Positions 10,116 to 20,254 of a stretch of 64,000 bases of DNA are shown here, one piece after another. Each line of letters opens with the position of its first letter. The first letter of the stretch is position 1. The notes under the pieces were generated by a model. The model was given only the letters and a program-made list of their open reading frames with translations, made no database searches and was not told where the DNA came from. The stretch comes from Noviherbaspirillum pedocola (lineage in GTDB: Bacteria; Pseudomonadota; Gammaproteobacteria; Burkholderiales; Burkholderiaceae_D). The position numbers and the translations under genes are program-made. The stretch is taken from NCBI RefSeq assembly GCF_016632335.1, contig NZ_JAEPBG010000001.1, positions 992,001 through 1,056,000 on the forward strand, read 5' to 3'.

Positions 10116-10146
10116 GCGGGGTTCCGATGTCGCGTCGGAACCCCGC
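10116..10146. terminator. Hairpin between convergent mrcA and cyaY
   Basis: A perfect 12-bp stem (10116-10127 with 10135-10146) and a 7-base loop lie between the mrcA stop and the cyaY stop. There is no long T-run on either side, so it may act as a bidirectional terminator with weak tails or as an mRNA 3' end protector. Confidence 0.6.
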
Positions 10147-10151
10147 GTCGT

Positions 10152-10484
10152 TTATGGCGCCAGCGTCACCGGCGCGCCGGCCTGCTCGCTGGCCATGCGA
10201 GAGAGCGCCTCGAAGAATTCCGAGCCGTCACGGGTATTGATCCAGCGTTCGCCGTCGCGCCGGTAATGAAAGCCGCCGGAACGCGCGGCGATCCACATTT
10301 CGCGCATCGGCGCCTGGCTGTTGACGATGATCTTCGAGCCGTTGTCGACGAACTCGATCTCGAGCACATTGCCGCTGCGGCTGCATTCAATGTCGAGATC
10401 GCTGTCTTCCACTGTCCGCTCGATCGCGGCTTCAATGCTGTTCAGCGTCTGTTCCGCCAGGACCAGGAATTCCGAATCGGTCAT
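10152..10484 (-). CDS. cyaY: Iron-sulfur cluster assembly regulator CyaY (frataxin)
   Basis: CyaY is bacterial frataxin, which binds iron and modulates the IscS cysteine desulfurase. The 110-residue product matches the family in length. Features are the acidic first helix ([21 protein letters not shown]), beta strands with GNVLEIEF and [10 protein letters not shown], and [31 protein letters not shown]. It is divergent from lptM, with 39 bases between start codons. Confidence 0.95.
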   Translation of the reverse strand: MTDSEFLVLAEQTLNSIEAAIERTVEDSDLDIECSRSGNVLEIEFVDNGSKIIVNSQAPMREMWIAARSGGFHYRRDGERWINTRDGSEFFEALSRMASEQAGAPVTLAP

Positions 10485-10523
10485 GCTACACTCCGAAAGT
10501 TTTTGCCAACCGTGATTCTAATC

Positions 10524-10775
10524 GTGAACTCCCTTCCTTCGGTTCCGCGCCGCCGCCTCGCATTGTTTGCCATGCTGGTCTGCGCTTTCCTGCAGGCGGG
10601 ATGCGGTCAGACCGGTCCGCTGTATCTGCCGCAGAAACCCGCGCCCCGGCCTGTCGGACAATCGGTGCAGCCCGCACCCACCGACAAGCCCACGCCGCCG
10701 CCAGTGGCCACGCCACCCGTGCCGGTATCGCCGCCCATAGGGTCGCCGACACCAGTCGCTCCCGCATCCGAATAG
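10524..10775 (+). CDS. lptM: Small lipoprotein LptM-like (LPS assembly)
   Basis: The product is a small outer membrane lipoprotein of the YifL/LptM family, whose E. coli member helps the LptDE translocon mature. From the GTG at 10524 the signal is MNSLPSVPRRRLALFAMLVC followed by lipobox LQAGC; the mature start CGQTGPLYLPQ is the family signature. The remaining 50 residues are a proline-rich tail. A GTG at 10512 and an ATG at 10572 are other starts, but the ATG removes most of the signal peptide. The gene sits immediately upstream of lysA (12 bases), a conserved pairing. Confidence 0.85.
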   Translation: MNSLPSVPRRRLALFAMLVCAFLQAGCGQTGPLYLPQKPAPRPVGQSVQPAPTDKPTPPPVATPPVPVSPPIGSPTPVAPASE

Positions 10776-10787
10776 TCTTCCACCACC

Positions 10788-12080
10788 ATGTCGATTTTTT
10801 CCTATCGCGACGGCGAACTGTGCGCCGAAGCCGTGCCATTGAAAGCCATCGCCGAGCGCTTCGGCACGCCGACCTATGTGTATTCCAAGGCGGCGCTGCT
10901 CGATAACTTCGCCGCCTACGACCGCGCCTGCCGCGCGCATGCAAAGAGCGGCAATGCGCTGGTCTGCTACTCGGTCAAATCCAATTCCAACCTGGCCGTG
11001 CTGAACCTCCTGGCGAGCCAGGGTTCGGGCTTTGACATCGTTTCCGGCGGCGAACTGCTGCGCGTGATCGCCGCCGGCGGCGATCCGCGCAAGGTGATCT
11101 TCTCCGGCGTGGGCAAGTCGCGCGAGGAAATGCGCCTGGCGCTGTCGCACGACATCCTGTGCTTCAACGTCGAATCGATTCCCGAGCTGCAGCGGCTGAA
11201 CGAGGTCGCGGGCGAGCTGGGCAAGCGGGCGCCGGTGTCGCTGCGCGTGAATCCGAATGTGGATGCGAAGACGCATCCGTACATCTCCACCGGCCTGAAG
11301 GAAAACAAGTTCGGCGTGGCCTTCGAAGACACGCTGTCGACCTATCGCGCCGCAGCCAAGCTGCCGAACCTGGAAGTGGTCGGCATCGATTGCCACATCG
11401 GCTCGCAATTGCTGGACGACGCGCCGCTGCTGGAAGCCCTGGACAAGGTGATCGACCTGGTCGATGCGCTGGAAGCCGAAGGCATCGCGCTGCATCACCT
11501 CGATATCGGCGGCGGCATCGGCATTACCTATGACGAGGAAAAGCCGGTTGCGGTCGGCGATTATCTCGAGCGCCTGTTCGCGCGGGTCAATGCCTGGCGC
11601 GATGCCAAGCATGGCGGCGCGCCGATCAAGGTCTTGTTCGAGCCGGGCCGCTCCATCGTCGGCAATGCCGGCGTGCTGGTCACCGAGGTGCAATACCTCA
11701 AGCATGGCGCATCAAAGAATTTCGCGATCGTCGATGCCGCGATGAATGACCTGATGCGCCCGGCGATGTATGAAGCCTGGCATGGCGTGAAGCCGGTGAC
11801 GCAGCGCATGCAACCGGGCAAGGTGTACGACGTGGTCGGCCCGGTATGCGAATCCGGCGACTGGCTGGCGCGTTCGCGCGATCTGGCGATGGAAGCCGGC
11901 GACCTGCTGGCGATCATGTCCGCCGGCGCCTATGGCATGACGATGGCTTCGAACTACAACACCCGCGGCCGCGCGGCCGAGGTGATGGTGGATGGCGCGG
12001 AGATGCATCTGATCCGTCGGCGCGAGACGCCGCAGGAGCTGTTTGCGCTGGAGTCGCTACTGCCCGGCGATGCAGCGTAG
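10788..12080 (+). CDS. lysA: Diaminopimelate decarboxylase
   Basis: LysA is the PLP enzyme that decarboxylates meso-diaminopimelate to L-lysine. The 430-residue product has the PLP lysine K64 in CYSVKSNSN, the glycine-rich phosphate site HHLDIGGGIGI, the EPGRSIVGNAG segment and the active-site CESGDWLA. Length is normal. It appears to be co-transcribed with lptM, and palindromic repeats follow its stop. Confidence 0.97.
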   Translation: MSIFSYRDGELCAEAVPLKAIAERFGTPTYVYSKAALLDNFAAYDRACRAHAKSGNALVCYSVKSNSNLAVLNLLASQGSGFDIVSGGELLRVIAAGGDPRKVIFSGVGKSREEMRLALSHDILCFNVESIPELQRLNEVAGELGKRAPVSLRVNPNVDAKTHPYISTGLKENKFGVAFEDTLSTYRAAAKLPNLEVVGIDCHIGSQLLDDAPLLEALDKVIDLVDALEAEGIALHHLDIGGGIGITYDEEKPVAVGDYLERLFARVNAWRDAKHGGAPIKVLFEPGRSIVGNAGVLVTEVQYLKHGASKNFAIVDAAMNDLMRPAMYEAWHGVKPVTQRMQPGKVYDVVGPVCESGDWLARSRDLAMEAGDLLAIMSAGAYGMTMASNYNTRGRAAEVMVDGAEMHLIRRRETPQELFALESLLPGDAA

Positions 12081-12083
12081 CAG

Positions 12084-12164
12084 CGTAGGTTGGGCTGACG
12101 CAGGAAGCCCAACATGCTTGCGGTCCGCAGGCGTTTGACGTTGGGCTTGGCAGCCCAACCTACG
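12084..12164. repeat. Long inverted repeat, copy 1 (GTTGGGCT type)
   Basis: A perfect 14-base inverted pair (12084-12097 and 12151-12164) starts 4 bases after the lysA stop. A second nested pair lies inside (12105-12113 with 12140-12148), so the GTTGGGCT unit occurs in both orientations and can fold in more than one way. It resembles dispersed intergenic palindromes and may serve as a terminator between convergent lysA and msrQ. Confidence 0.8.
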
Positions 12165-12201
12165 AAACTGCCCCGACGATGCAGCGTGAATTGAGTACAC
12201 C

Positions 12202-12266
12202 GTAGGGTGGGTGAAACCCACGCGTCTTTTCAAACAACCACGCCGCGTGGGTTTCACCCACCCTAC
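12202..12266. repeat. Long inverted repeat, copy 2 (GTAGGGTGGG type)
   Basis: A perfect 23-base inverted pair (12202-12224 and 12244-12266) flanks a 19-base loop. The arm begins GTAGGGTGGG and contains its own internal symmetry (GGGTGAAACCC). It lies 13 bases from the msrQ stop in the same convergent gap as copy 1, and shares the arm start with the repeat at 21358. Confidence 0.85.
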
Positions 12267-12278
12267 AGGAGCGCGGCA

Positions 12279-12932
12279 TCAACCTGCCCTGCTCACCATT
12301 GCCTTCTTCTCCGTCTCGCTCCGCGCAAATTTCCAGTACAAGCGCATCCCCAGCAGCACGGCCACGATCACGCCATACAGCGTCGGATTGGCGAAATCAT
12401 GCTTGCCCGCCTTCATCCACCAGTAATGCAATATGCCCAGCGGCGCGATCAGGTAGATCAGCCGGTGCAGCCACTGCCAGCGCTTCGCGCCCAGCCGCTT
12501 GATCATCGCGTTGGTGCTGGTTGCGGCCAGCGGCAGCAGCAGCACGAAGGCAGTGAAGCCGACCAGGATGAACGGCCGCTTGGCCACGTCCTTGAACATC
12601 TCGGCCACGTTGAAGAAATGGTCGAACCACAGGAAGGTCATGAAGTGCAGGCTGGCATAGAAGAAGGCATACAGCCCGAGCATGCGCCGCAGCCGGATCA
12701 GCCAGTTCCAGCCCGAGATGCGCCGCAACGGCGTTGCCGCCAGCGTGAAGCACAGGAAATACAGCGTCCAGTCGCCAGTGTTGCGCGTGATGAATTCGAC
12801 CGGGTTCGCCCCCAGCCGATCGGTGAAGGTCGCCAGCACCAGCCGGGCGAACGGCAGCAGCGACGCCACAAACAGCAGCGCCTTGACGACCTGAAGCTGG
12901 CGCGGCGCCAGCATGGCGAGCGGGCGGGCCAT
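12279..12932 (-). CDS. msrQ: MsrQ haem-binding membrane subunit of methionine sulfoxide reductase
   Basis: MsrQ (YedZ) is an inner membrane haem b protein that passes quinone-pool electrons to periplasmic MsrP. The 217-residue product has about six membrane spans and family segments RNTGDWTLYFLCFTLAATPLR, LRRMLGLYAFFYASLHFMTF and KRWQWLHRLIYLIAPLGILHYWW, which carry the likely haem histidines. It overlaps the msrP stop by one base. Confidence 0.95.
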   Translation of the reverse strand: MARPLAMLAPRQLQVVKALLFVASLLPFARLVLATFTDRLGANPVEFITRNTGDWTLYFLCFTLAATPLRRISGWNWLIRLRRMLGLYAFFYASLHFMTFLWFDHFFNVAEMFKDVAKRPFILVGFTAFVLLLPLAATSTNAMIKRLGAKRWQWLHRLIYLIAPLGILHYWWMKAGKHDFANPTLYGVIVAVLLGMRLYWKFARSETEKKAMVSRAG

Positions 12933-13906
12933 CAGAAGAACTTTTTCAGGTCCATGCCGGAATACAGCGACGCGACCTGCTCATAGCCGTTGAACATCAG
13001 CGTCTTGCGCTTCGGTGTGAAGAGACCATCCTCGCCGATGCGCCGCTCGGTTGCCTGCGACCAGCGCGGATGGTCCACGTTTGGATTCACGTTGGAATAG
13101 AAACCGTATTCCGACGCCGCCGCCTCGTTCCATGACGTCTTGGGCTGGTCGCGCACGAAGCGGATCTTTACGATCGACTTCGCCGACTTGAAGCCGTACT
13201 TCCACGGCACCACGACCCGCACAGGCGCGCCGTTCTGGTTCGGCAGGGTTTCGCCATACATGCCAAAGGTCAATAGCGTCAGCGGATGGTTGGCTTCATC
13301 GAGGCGCAGGCCTTCGGCATAGGGCCAATCGAGCACGCGGCTGGAGAGTCCATTCATTTGCTTCGGATCGGCCAGCGAAATGAATTGCACATACTTCGCA
13401 TTGCCGTTCGGCTCGACGCGCCGGATCAGCTCGGCGAGCGAATAACCGGTCCACGGTATTACCATCGACCAGCCCTCGACGCAGCGCAGCCGGTACAGCC
13501 TTTCCTCGAGCGGCGCGAGCTTCATCAGGCTGTCGATGTCCAGCGTCATCGGCTTTTTCACTTCGCCTTCGATGGCGATGGTCCAGGGCCGGGTTTTCAA
13601 GGTGCCGGCATTGCGCGCCGGGTCGGCCTTGTCGGTGCCGAATTCATAGAAGTTGTTGTAGCTGGTCGCGTCCTTGAAGGACGTGGTCTTGTCCATCACC
13701 ACGTAAGCCGGATTCGGCTTCGCGCCCAGCTTCTGGCCGGTCTGCGCGAAGGCTTCGCGCGCGGCCATTTCCCACAGCGCGCCGCCGGCGATGGAGCCCA
13801 GGGCCAGACGGCGGATGAAATCGCGGCGCGATTCGAACACTTCGCGCGGCGTGATTTCGGAAGGAAACGGCAAATCGATGCCGTTCGGATTACGTTTGAT
13901 CAGCAT
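12932..13906 (-). CDS. msrP: MsrP periplasmic molybdopterin methionine sulfoxide reductase
   Basis: MsrP (YedY) repairs oxidised methionines in periplasmic proteins with a molybdopterin cofactor. The 324-residue product has a twin-arginine signal ([13 protein letters not shown]27-R28), expected for a folded cofactor protein. The molybdenum ligand cysteine is in [11 protein letters not shown], followed by [19 protein letters not shown]. It forms a two-gene unit with msrQ. Confidence 0.96.
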   Translation of the reverse strand: MLIKRNPNGIDLPFPSEITPREVFESRRDFIRRLALGSIAGGALWEMAAREAFAQTGQKLGAKPNPAYVVMDKTTSFKDATSYNNFYEFGTDKADPARNAGTLKTRPWTIAIEGEVKKPMTLDIDSLMKLAPLEERLYRLRCVEGWSMVIPWTGYSLAELIRRVEPNGNAKYVQFISLADPKQMNGLSSRVLDWPYAEGLRLDEANHPLTLLTFGMYGETLPNQNGAPVRVVVPWKYGFKSAKSIVKIRFVRDQPKTSWNEAAASEYGFYSNVNPNVDHPRWSQATERRIGEDGLFTPKRKTLMFNGYEQVASLYSGMDLKKFF

Positions 13907-13925
13907 GGCAGGCTCCTCAGAGGTT

Positions 13926-13966
13926 CTTGCATCCTTATTCGCAGCAGATGCGGCGCTGGATGCAAG
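13926..13966. terminator. Hairpin between ccsB and msrP
   Basis: A 9-bp stem (13926-13934 with 13958-13966) and a 23-base loop lie 31 bases after the ccsB stop on the minus strand. No T-run follows, so it could be a weak terminator or a processing hairpin separating ccsB from msrP. Confidence 0.35.
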
Positions 13967-13997
13967 TTACCCGAAATTTTCGGCGCCTGCCGCGCGC

Positions 13998-15155
13998 TCA
14001 GAGCTGGCCGTAGGAATGCAGACCGGACAGGAACATGTTGACGCCGAGGAAAGCGAAGGTCGTCACCAGCAGACCCACCAGCGCCCACCAGGCCGCGATC
14101 TGCCCGCGCAAGCCCTTCATCAGCCGCATGTGCAGCCAGGCAGCATAGTTGAGCCACACGATCAGGGCCCAGGTCTCTTTCGGATCCCAGGACCAGTAGC
14201 CGCCCCAGGCTTCCGCCGCCCACAGGCCGCCGAGGATGGTGGCAATGGTGAAGAAGGCGAAGCCGACGGCGATCGCCTTGTACATCACGTCATCGAGCAC
14301 CTCGAGCGTGGGCAGGCGGTCGGCCAGGATGCCGTGCGACTTGCACAGGTAGGCCGAGCCGACCATCGCCGCCAGCGCGAAAGTGCCGTAGCCGATGAAG
14401 TTGGCAGGCACATGGATCTTCATCCACCAGCTCTGCAGCGCCGGCACCAGCGGCTGGATTTCCGCGGCGTCGCGGCTGATGGTGTACCAGAGCAGAAAGC
14501 CCACTGCAGCCGAGATCACCAGCAGTACGAACGGCCCGATCTGGCGCGTGGCGTAGCGGTCTTCGTAGTACAGGTAGAACAGCGCGGTGATCATGCAGAA
14601 CAGGATGAAGACTTCATACAGGTTCGACACCGGGATATGGCCGACGTCCGCGCCAACGAGATAGGACTCGTACCAGCGCACCAGCATGCCGGTGAAGCCG
14701 ATCACCACCGCGGCCCAGCACAGCTTGCTGCCGATGGCGGCACCGAAGTTCGAGCGCGCCAGGAAACCGCCCCAGTAGAACAGCGTGGACAGATAGAAGA
14801 AGGTGCTCATCCACAGGATCGCGGACTGGCTCGACAGCATGTACTTCAGCAGGAATTTCTTGTTCGCCATGTCGAGCGAGCCACCGTACAGCGCAATGGC
14901 AGACAACGCCAGGATCGCCAGCGCCGCCATCAGCGCGCGCACCGGTTTCCATTGCCAGCCGAGCCAGGCGAACACTGGAACGGCGCCGATCAGGATCGCC
15001 TGCTCGTAGATATCCATGTACTGGCCATAGCGATGCAGCGCAAATGCCGCGCCGGCGACCAGCGCCAGCGCATACAGCCAGTCAAGCACGCCGAGCCGGT
15101 GCAGAAAACCGGCGGGCGGCGCGTAGGAAGCGGAAGGTTGTCGCGTCAGTTCCAT
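13998..15155 (-). CDS. ccsB: Cytochrome c maturation protein CcsB (ResC/CcsA family)
   Basis: This is the haem-handling half of the system II cytochrome c synthetase. The 385-residue product has about eight membrane spans and the WWD haem-binding signature WGGYWSWDPKETWALIVW in the last third. It lies 85 bases downstream of resB and the two products are expected to form one complex that attaches haem to CXXCH motifs outside the inner membrane. The Ccs naming varies between organisms. Confidence 0.93.
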   Translation of the reverse strand: MELTRQPSASYAPPAGFLHRLGVLDWLYALALVAGAAFALHRYGQYMDIYEQAILIGAVPVFAWLGWQWKPVRALMAALAILALSAIALYGGSLDMANKKFLLKYMLSSQSAILWMSTFFYLSTLFYWGGFLARSNFGAAIGSKLCWAAVVIGFTGMLVRWYESYLVGADVGHIPVSNLYEVFILFCMITALFYLYYEDRYATRQIGPFVLLVISAAVGFLLWYTISRDAAEIQPLVPALQSWWMKIHVPANFIGYGTFALAAMVGSAYLCKSHGILADRLPTLEVLDDVMYKAIAVGFAFFTIATILGGLWAAEAWGGYWSWDPKETWALIVWLNYAAWLHMRLMKGLRGQIAAWWALVGLLVTTFAFLGVNMFLSGLHSYGQL

Positions 15156-15240
15156 GGGTGATGCTCCGTATGCGCCGCGTCGTGCGGCGAAGAATGCTTT
15201 GGACGAACGGTCAGTATAGTGGATGGTTTCGCACCGCCGC

Positions 15241-17367
15241 TCATTTCGCGGGCGGCCCTTGCGTCAGCGCCTGCCGCATCGCTTCGGCTTCGCGGTCGAA
15301 ATCCAGCGTGCGCCGCTGCGTGCTCATCGCCATCATGGCTTGCGCGCCGTCGCCGCCCTCCTTGATCCACACCCACAGGCGGCGCTCGCGTACGTACAGC
15401 ATCGCGAAAATACCGGCTACCAGCAGCAGGCAGCCGAAGTAGACGATTTTCTTGCCCGGCGAACGCGTGACCTGCAGCACCGAGGCCTTCACTTCCTCGA
15501 AGGAATCGAGATGCAGATAGAACGGCGCGCCATAAAAGACCGCGTCCGAATACGCATTCGTGGCCAGCTGCAGGAAGCGGCCATGCTTTTCATCCGCAGC
15601 CACCGGCGGCAAGCCATCCTTGTCACGCGCCAGTTGCCAGACTTCCCACAGGCTGCCGTTCAGGATTTTCATGAAGATGTCGGCGGCCTTTTCCTGCTCG
15701 CCTTGCGGCAGGCGTTCCAGGAAACGCGCCACTGCAATATAGCCCGCTTCCTTGCCATTGCCGGCGAAGATGTCCAGGCCCTTGTTCGCGGAATCGCGCA
15801 ACTGCGTACGCACCGTATCGCCGCTGCCGGGCAGCGCCCGCTGCGCATAGCGCTCGGCGGCATGCGCGCGCAATTGCGGATCCTGCAGCGCAGCGCGAAA
15901 ACGCATCCAATCGTCCAGGGAATCCTTGTCGTCGGCCGGGATGCGCAGATAGCGGAAAGCTTCGTTCGGCGATTCGCGCATGCCCGACAGGAACACCCAC
16001 TCACCCTCGATGCGCACCGGCTGCATGTAGTTGTGGTACTCGCGTGCCTGCCCGGTCTTGTCGCGCAGCTTGTACTGCACGCTCGGGCCGACATTCCTCA
16101 GGTCGCGCTTGTTGACGTTCTTCGCGGCCGAGCCGAGCTGCTTGCCGAGATCATCCGCCAGGCTGTGATTCTTCGATACGGCGCGCACGTCCTGCCCCGG
16201 CTCGGTCATGTTTTCGACGTTGAAGGCGCGAAAGCCCGACCATTCGATGGTGTAGTCGCCTTGCTTGCCGGCGTTCGGCGCGGTCGAGCCGCCTACTTCA
16301 GCGTCGAGGTTGAAGCCGGTTTCCTTCGGCCCCGTCATTGGATAGGCGGTGAGCTTCAGTTTGCTGCCGCCATCCTCGAAGCTCGACTGATACACCGCCA
16401 GTCCCTTGTGGATCAGCGGCTGATTGACCTTGATGGTTGCCGGAAAGCTCTTGCCAGTGTCATGGTCGGTGACCTGCACTTCGCTGGCGAACAGCTTGGG
16501 CATGCCGGTGGAGTAGTACTCGATGATGAAACGGTTGAGCCGGATCGTGAACGGCAGCGGCTGGATCAGCACGCCGGACTCGCGCGGGATGATCGCATTG
16601 TCGCTGGCCGCGCCTTCCGGGATCAGCGTGTTGCCGCGGAAGGTCGGATTGCCCAGGCCGAGGCGGCTTTGCGCCGGCACATCGGCGATCAGGCCGCTGC
16701 CGGCATACGGCGTCTTGCCATACATCCATTGCTGCAGGCGGATCGGCAGGTCGGAATCGAGCAGGCCTCCTATGCAGATGATGACGATTGCGCTGTGCGC
16801 CAGGATGTAGCCCCACTTGCTGGCAGCGCCGCGCTTGGCGGCGATCAGCATCGCGCCATCTTTCTGCACCAGCTTCGTCCGGTAGCCCAGCGCGCGGATG
16901 CGCTGCGCGCTCTGCTCGACCAACGCATCGACCGGCATCGCTTCGCGCCACTCGGCCTTGTGATGGAAGTTGCGCAGCGATTGCTCGCGCAGATTCTCGC
17001 GCCAGCTCACCATGTCGCGCAGCATGCGCGGCGCATTGCGCACGATGCACAGCGAGGTCGACGTCACCAGGAAGCCCAGTATCAGCAGGAACCACCAGGC
17101 CGAATACACCGCATACAGGCCGATCTTGTCGAACACGTCGAACCAGAAAGGCCCGAACTGGTTCACGTAGTTCGGCATCGGCTCGTTCTGCTTCAGCACG
17201 GTGCCGATCACGGAGGCGATGGCGAGCACCGACAGCAGGCTGATCGCAAAACGCATCGATGACAGCAATTCGACGACGCCGGCCAGCGCGCCGCGTTTGC
17301 TGCTGGAGGGTATGCCGGTGGCGCCGGTGTCGACGCCGCCGGGGATATCTGTCTGCCCGGAATGCAA
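15241..17367 (-). CDS. resB: Cytochrome c maturation protein ResB (CcsB-type partner)
   Basis: ResB is the second subunit of the system II cytochrome c synthetase. The product has N-terminal membrane spans beginning LLSSMRFAISLLSVLAIASV, then LYAVYSAWWFLLILGFLVTS and WGYILAHSAIVIICIGGLLD, a large periplasmic region, and a last span IVYFGCLLLVAGIFAMLYV. The frame opens with a GTG at 17418, but that codon lies 10 bases upstream of the terminator hairpin following cytochrome c4. The TTG at 17367, 5 bases after GAGGAAG, is therefore preferred and gives 708 residues. Confidence 0.88.
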   Translation of the reverse strand: MHSGQTDIPGGVDTGATGIPSSSKRGALAGVVELLSSMRFAISLLSVLAIASVIGTVLKQNEPMPNYVNQFGPFWFDVFDKIGLYAVYSAWWFLLILGFLVTSTSLCIVRNAPRMLRDMVSWRENLREQSLRNFHHKAEWREAMPVDALVEQSAQRIRALGYRTKLVQKDGAMLIAAKRGAASKWGYILAHSAIVIICIGGLLDSDLPIRLQQWMYGKTPYAGSGLIADVPAQSRLGLGNPTFRGNTLIPEGAASDNAIIPRESGVLIQPLPFTIRLNRFIIEYYSTGMPKLFASEVQVTDHDTGKSFPATIKVNQPLIHKGLAVYQSSFEDGGSKLKLTAYPMTGPKETGFNLDAEVGGSTAPNAGKQGDYTIEWSGFRAFNVENMTEPGQDVRAVSKNHSLADDLGKQLGSAAKNVNKRDLRNVGPSVQYKLRDKTGQAREYHNYMQPVRIEGEWVFLSGMRESPNEAFRYLRIPADDKDSLDDWMRFRAALQDPQLRAHAAERYAQRALPGSGDTVRTQLRDSANKGLDIFAGNGKEAGYIAVARFLERLPQGEQEKAADIFMKILNGSLWEVWQLARDKDGLPPVAADEKHGRFLQLATNAYSDAVFYGAPFYLHLDSFEEVKASVLQVTRSPGKKIVYFGCLLLVAGIFAMLYVRERRLWVWIKEGGDGAQAMMAMSTQRRTLDFDREAEAMRQALTQGPPAK

Positions 17368-17380
17368 GGCTGCTTCCTCA

Positions 17381-17408
17381 AAAAGAAAGGGGGCGTCGTG
17401 TCGCCCCC
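17381..17408 (-). terminator. Rho-independent terminator of the cytochrome c4 gene
   Basis: On the minus strand a 7-bp G/C stem (17402-17408 with 17389-17395) and 6-base loop are followed by TTTCTTTTT. It lies 36 bases after the cytochrome c4 stop and ahead of the preferred resB start, so c4 and resB are probably separate or attenuated transcripts. Confidence 0.75.
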
Positions 17409-17443
17409 TGTGATTCACACCGCGCGATCGAATGATGCCGCGC

Positions 17444-18100
17444 TTACTTTAGGCCAGCGATGTAATCCGCAACCGCGGCGCTTTCCGCATCGGACAGGCG
17501 CATGGCGATAGCGCTCATCTGCTCACTGTTACGCCGACCGCCAGTGCGGAAAGCGACGAGCTGAGCCGAAGTATATTCCGGATGCTGGCCGGACAGGCGC
17601 GGATACTGCACCGGGATGCCGTCGCCCGCAGGCCCATGGCAGCTTGCGCAGGCCGGCACGTTCTTTTCGGCGATGCCGCCGCGCCAGATCTTCTTGCCGA
17701 GATCGATGGATTCACGGTTCTTCGCCGCGCCGGGCTTGGGCGCCTGCTTGGCGAGATAGGCGGCGATGTCGTTCATTTCGGCATCGGACAAGGCCTTGGC
17801 GATCGGCGACATGATTGGATTGTTGCGCTCGGGCGTGCGGAAATTCGCAAGCTGCTTGGCGAGGTATTGCGGATGCTGCCCGGCGAGCTTCGGGTTCTGC
17901 GCAATCGTGGAATTGCCGTTGGCGCCATGGCAGGCCAGGCAGGCGGGGATGTTGCGTGCCGCATCGCCATTGGTGTAGATGGTTTCGCCTTTTGCGGCAT
18001 CGGCCTTGGCCGGCTTGGCTTCTTCAGCGCCGGCGGACAGGGAAAGCGCCATCAGGACTGCGGCGCAGGAACTGACAAAGGAGGAAAACGCACGATTCAT
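17444..18100 (-). CDS. Dihaem cytochrome c4
   Basis: This periplasmic, usually membrane-associated dihaem cytochrome carries electrons to terminal oxidases. The 218-residue product has a Sec signal (AAVLMALSLSAGAEE) and two similar cytochrome domains, each with CXXCH: CLACH (C54, C57, H58) and CASCH (C151, C154, H155). The axial methionines are probably in NNPIMSPIA and SEQMSAIA. It sits beside the resB-ccsB genes that would mature it. Confidence 0.93.
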   Translation of the reverse strand: MNRAFSSFVSSCAAVLMALSLSAGAEEAKPAKADAAKGETIYTNGDAARNIPACLACHGANGNSTIAQNPKLAGQHPQYLAKQLANFRTPERNNPIMSPIAKALSDAEMNDIAAYLAKQAPKPGAAKNRESIDLGKKIWRGGIAEKNVPACASCHGPAGDGIPVQYPRLSGQHPEYTSAQLVAFRTGGRRNSEQMSAIAMRLSDAESAAVADYIAGLK

Positions 18101-18330
18101 TCAGACACCCGGAGAATTGTTGGAGTTATGGCTTATCGGCGATTGCACTGCGTGATGCGAAGGCCATGATGCCTTGGCAGATGGAGCTCGCATCGACATC
18201 GCCGCCCGTATTCACTACACCTGCCGCATGCTTCCTGATGCCGAGCACGCCGGGCGGCGGCGTTCAGCCGATGATTGTACAATAGCTCCCTCCGCTTTTT
18301 GCCTTTCCGGGCATCACTTTCCTCGCACCC

Positions 18331-19039
18331 ATGTCCCAGCTCTGGCAGGCCCGTTTCTTCACTACCGTCAATCATCTGCGCGATCTGCCGAAGACGCAGG
18401 TTCCCGAAATCGCCTTCGCCGGCCGCTCGAACGCGGGCAAGTCCACTGCGATCAATGTGCTGTGCAATCAGAAAAAGCTTGCGTTCGCGTCGAAGACGCC
18501 AGGCCGCACGCAGCACATCAATTTCTTTTCGATAGGCGGCGCCCATGTTGGCCAGCATCGCAAGGATGAAACCCGCGTCGATGAAATCCGCGCGCTGCTG
18601 GTGGATTTGCCAGGCTATGGCTACGCGGAAGTGTCCGGTGACGCGAAGATTCACTGGCAGAACCTGCTCGGGGACTACGTCGCGCGGCGCGAGCAGTTGG
18701 CAGCGCTGGTGCTGATCATGGATGCGCGCCGCCCGTTCACTGAGCTCGACGTCCAGATGCTCGAGTGGTTCGCCCCGACCGGCAAGCCCATTCATTGCCT
18801 GCTGGCCAAGGCCGACAAGCTCAATCGCAACGAATCGACGAATGCGCTGCGCGAAACACGCGCCGTGCTGTCGAGCTATGCGATGCCGGATGGCTCGCCC
18901 TACCCCGCGACGGCGCAACTGTTTTCGGCATTGAAGCGCACCGGGCTCGATGAAGCCACCGAGAGAATCGAGGCGCTATTGCACTTGAACGAGCCGCAAG
19001 CGTCGGCATCTGAAGACGAGTCCGCTGAAGGCCAGTCAT

Positions 19040-19041
<2 letters not shown>
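18331..19041 (+). CDS. engB: Ribosome biogenesis GTPase YsxC/EngB
   Basis: EngB is a TRAFAC GTPase needed for large ribosomal subunit assembly. The 236-residue product has the P-loop GRSNAGKST (31-39), switch region [12 protein letters not shown]3 [10 protein letters not shown] and G4 KADKLNR. The C-terminal tail is acidic ([10 protein letters not shown]). A TACAAT (18278-18283) upstream could be its -10, with no clear -35. Confidence 0.95.
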
Positions 19042-20240
<1,199 letters not shown>

Positions 20241-20254
20241 GCCGCCAGCGCCGC

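Noticed and set aside
15223-17262. 679-residue plus-strand frame opposite resB
   Set aside because: Shadow of resB; no family features, while resB has clear membrane spans.
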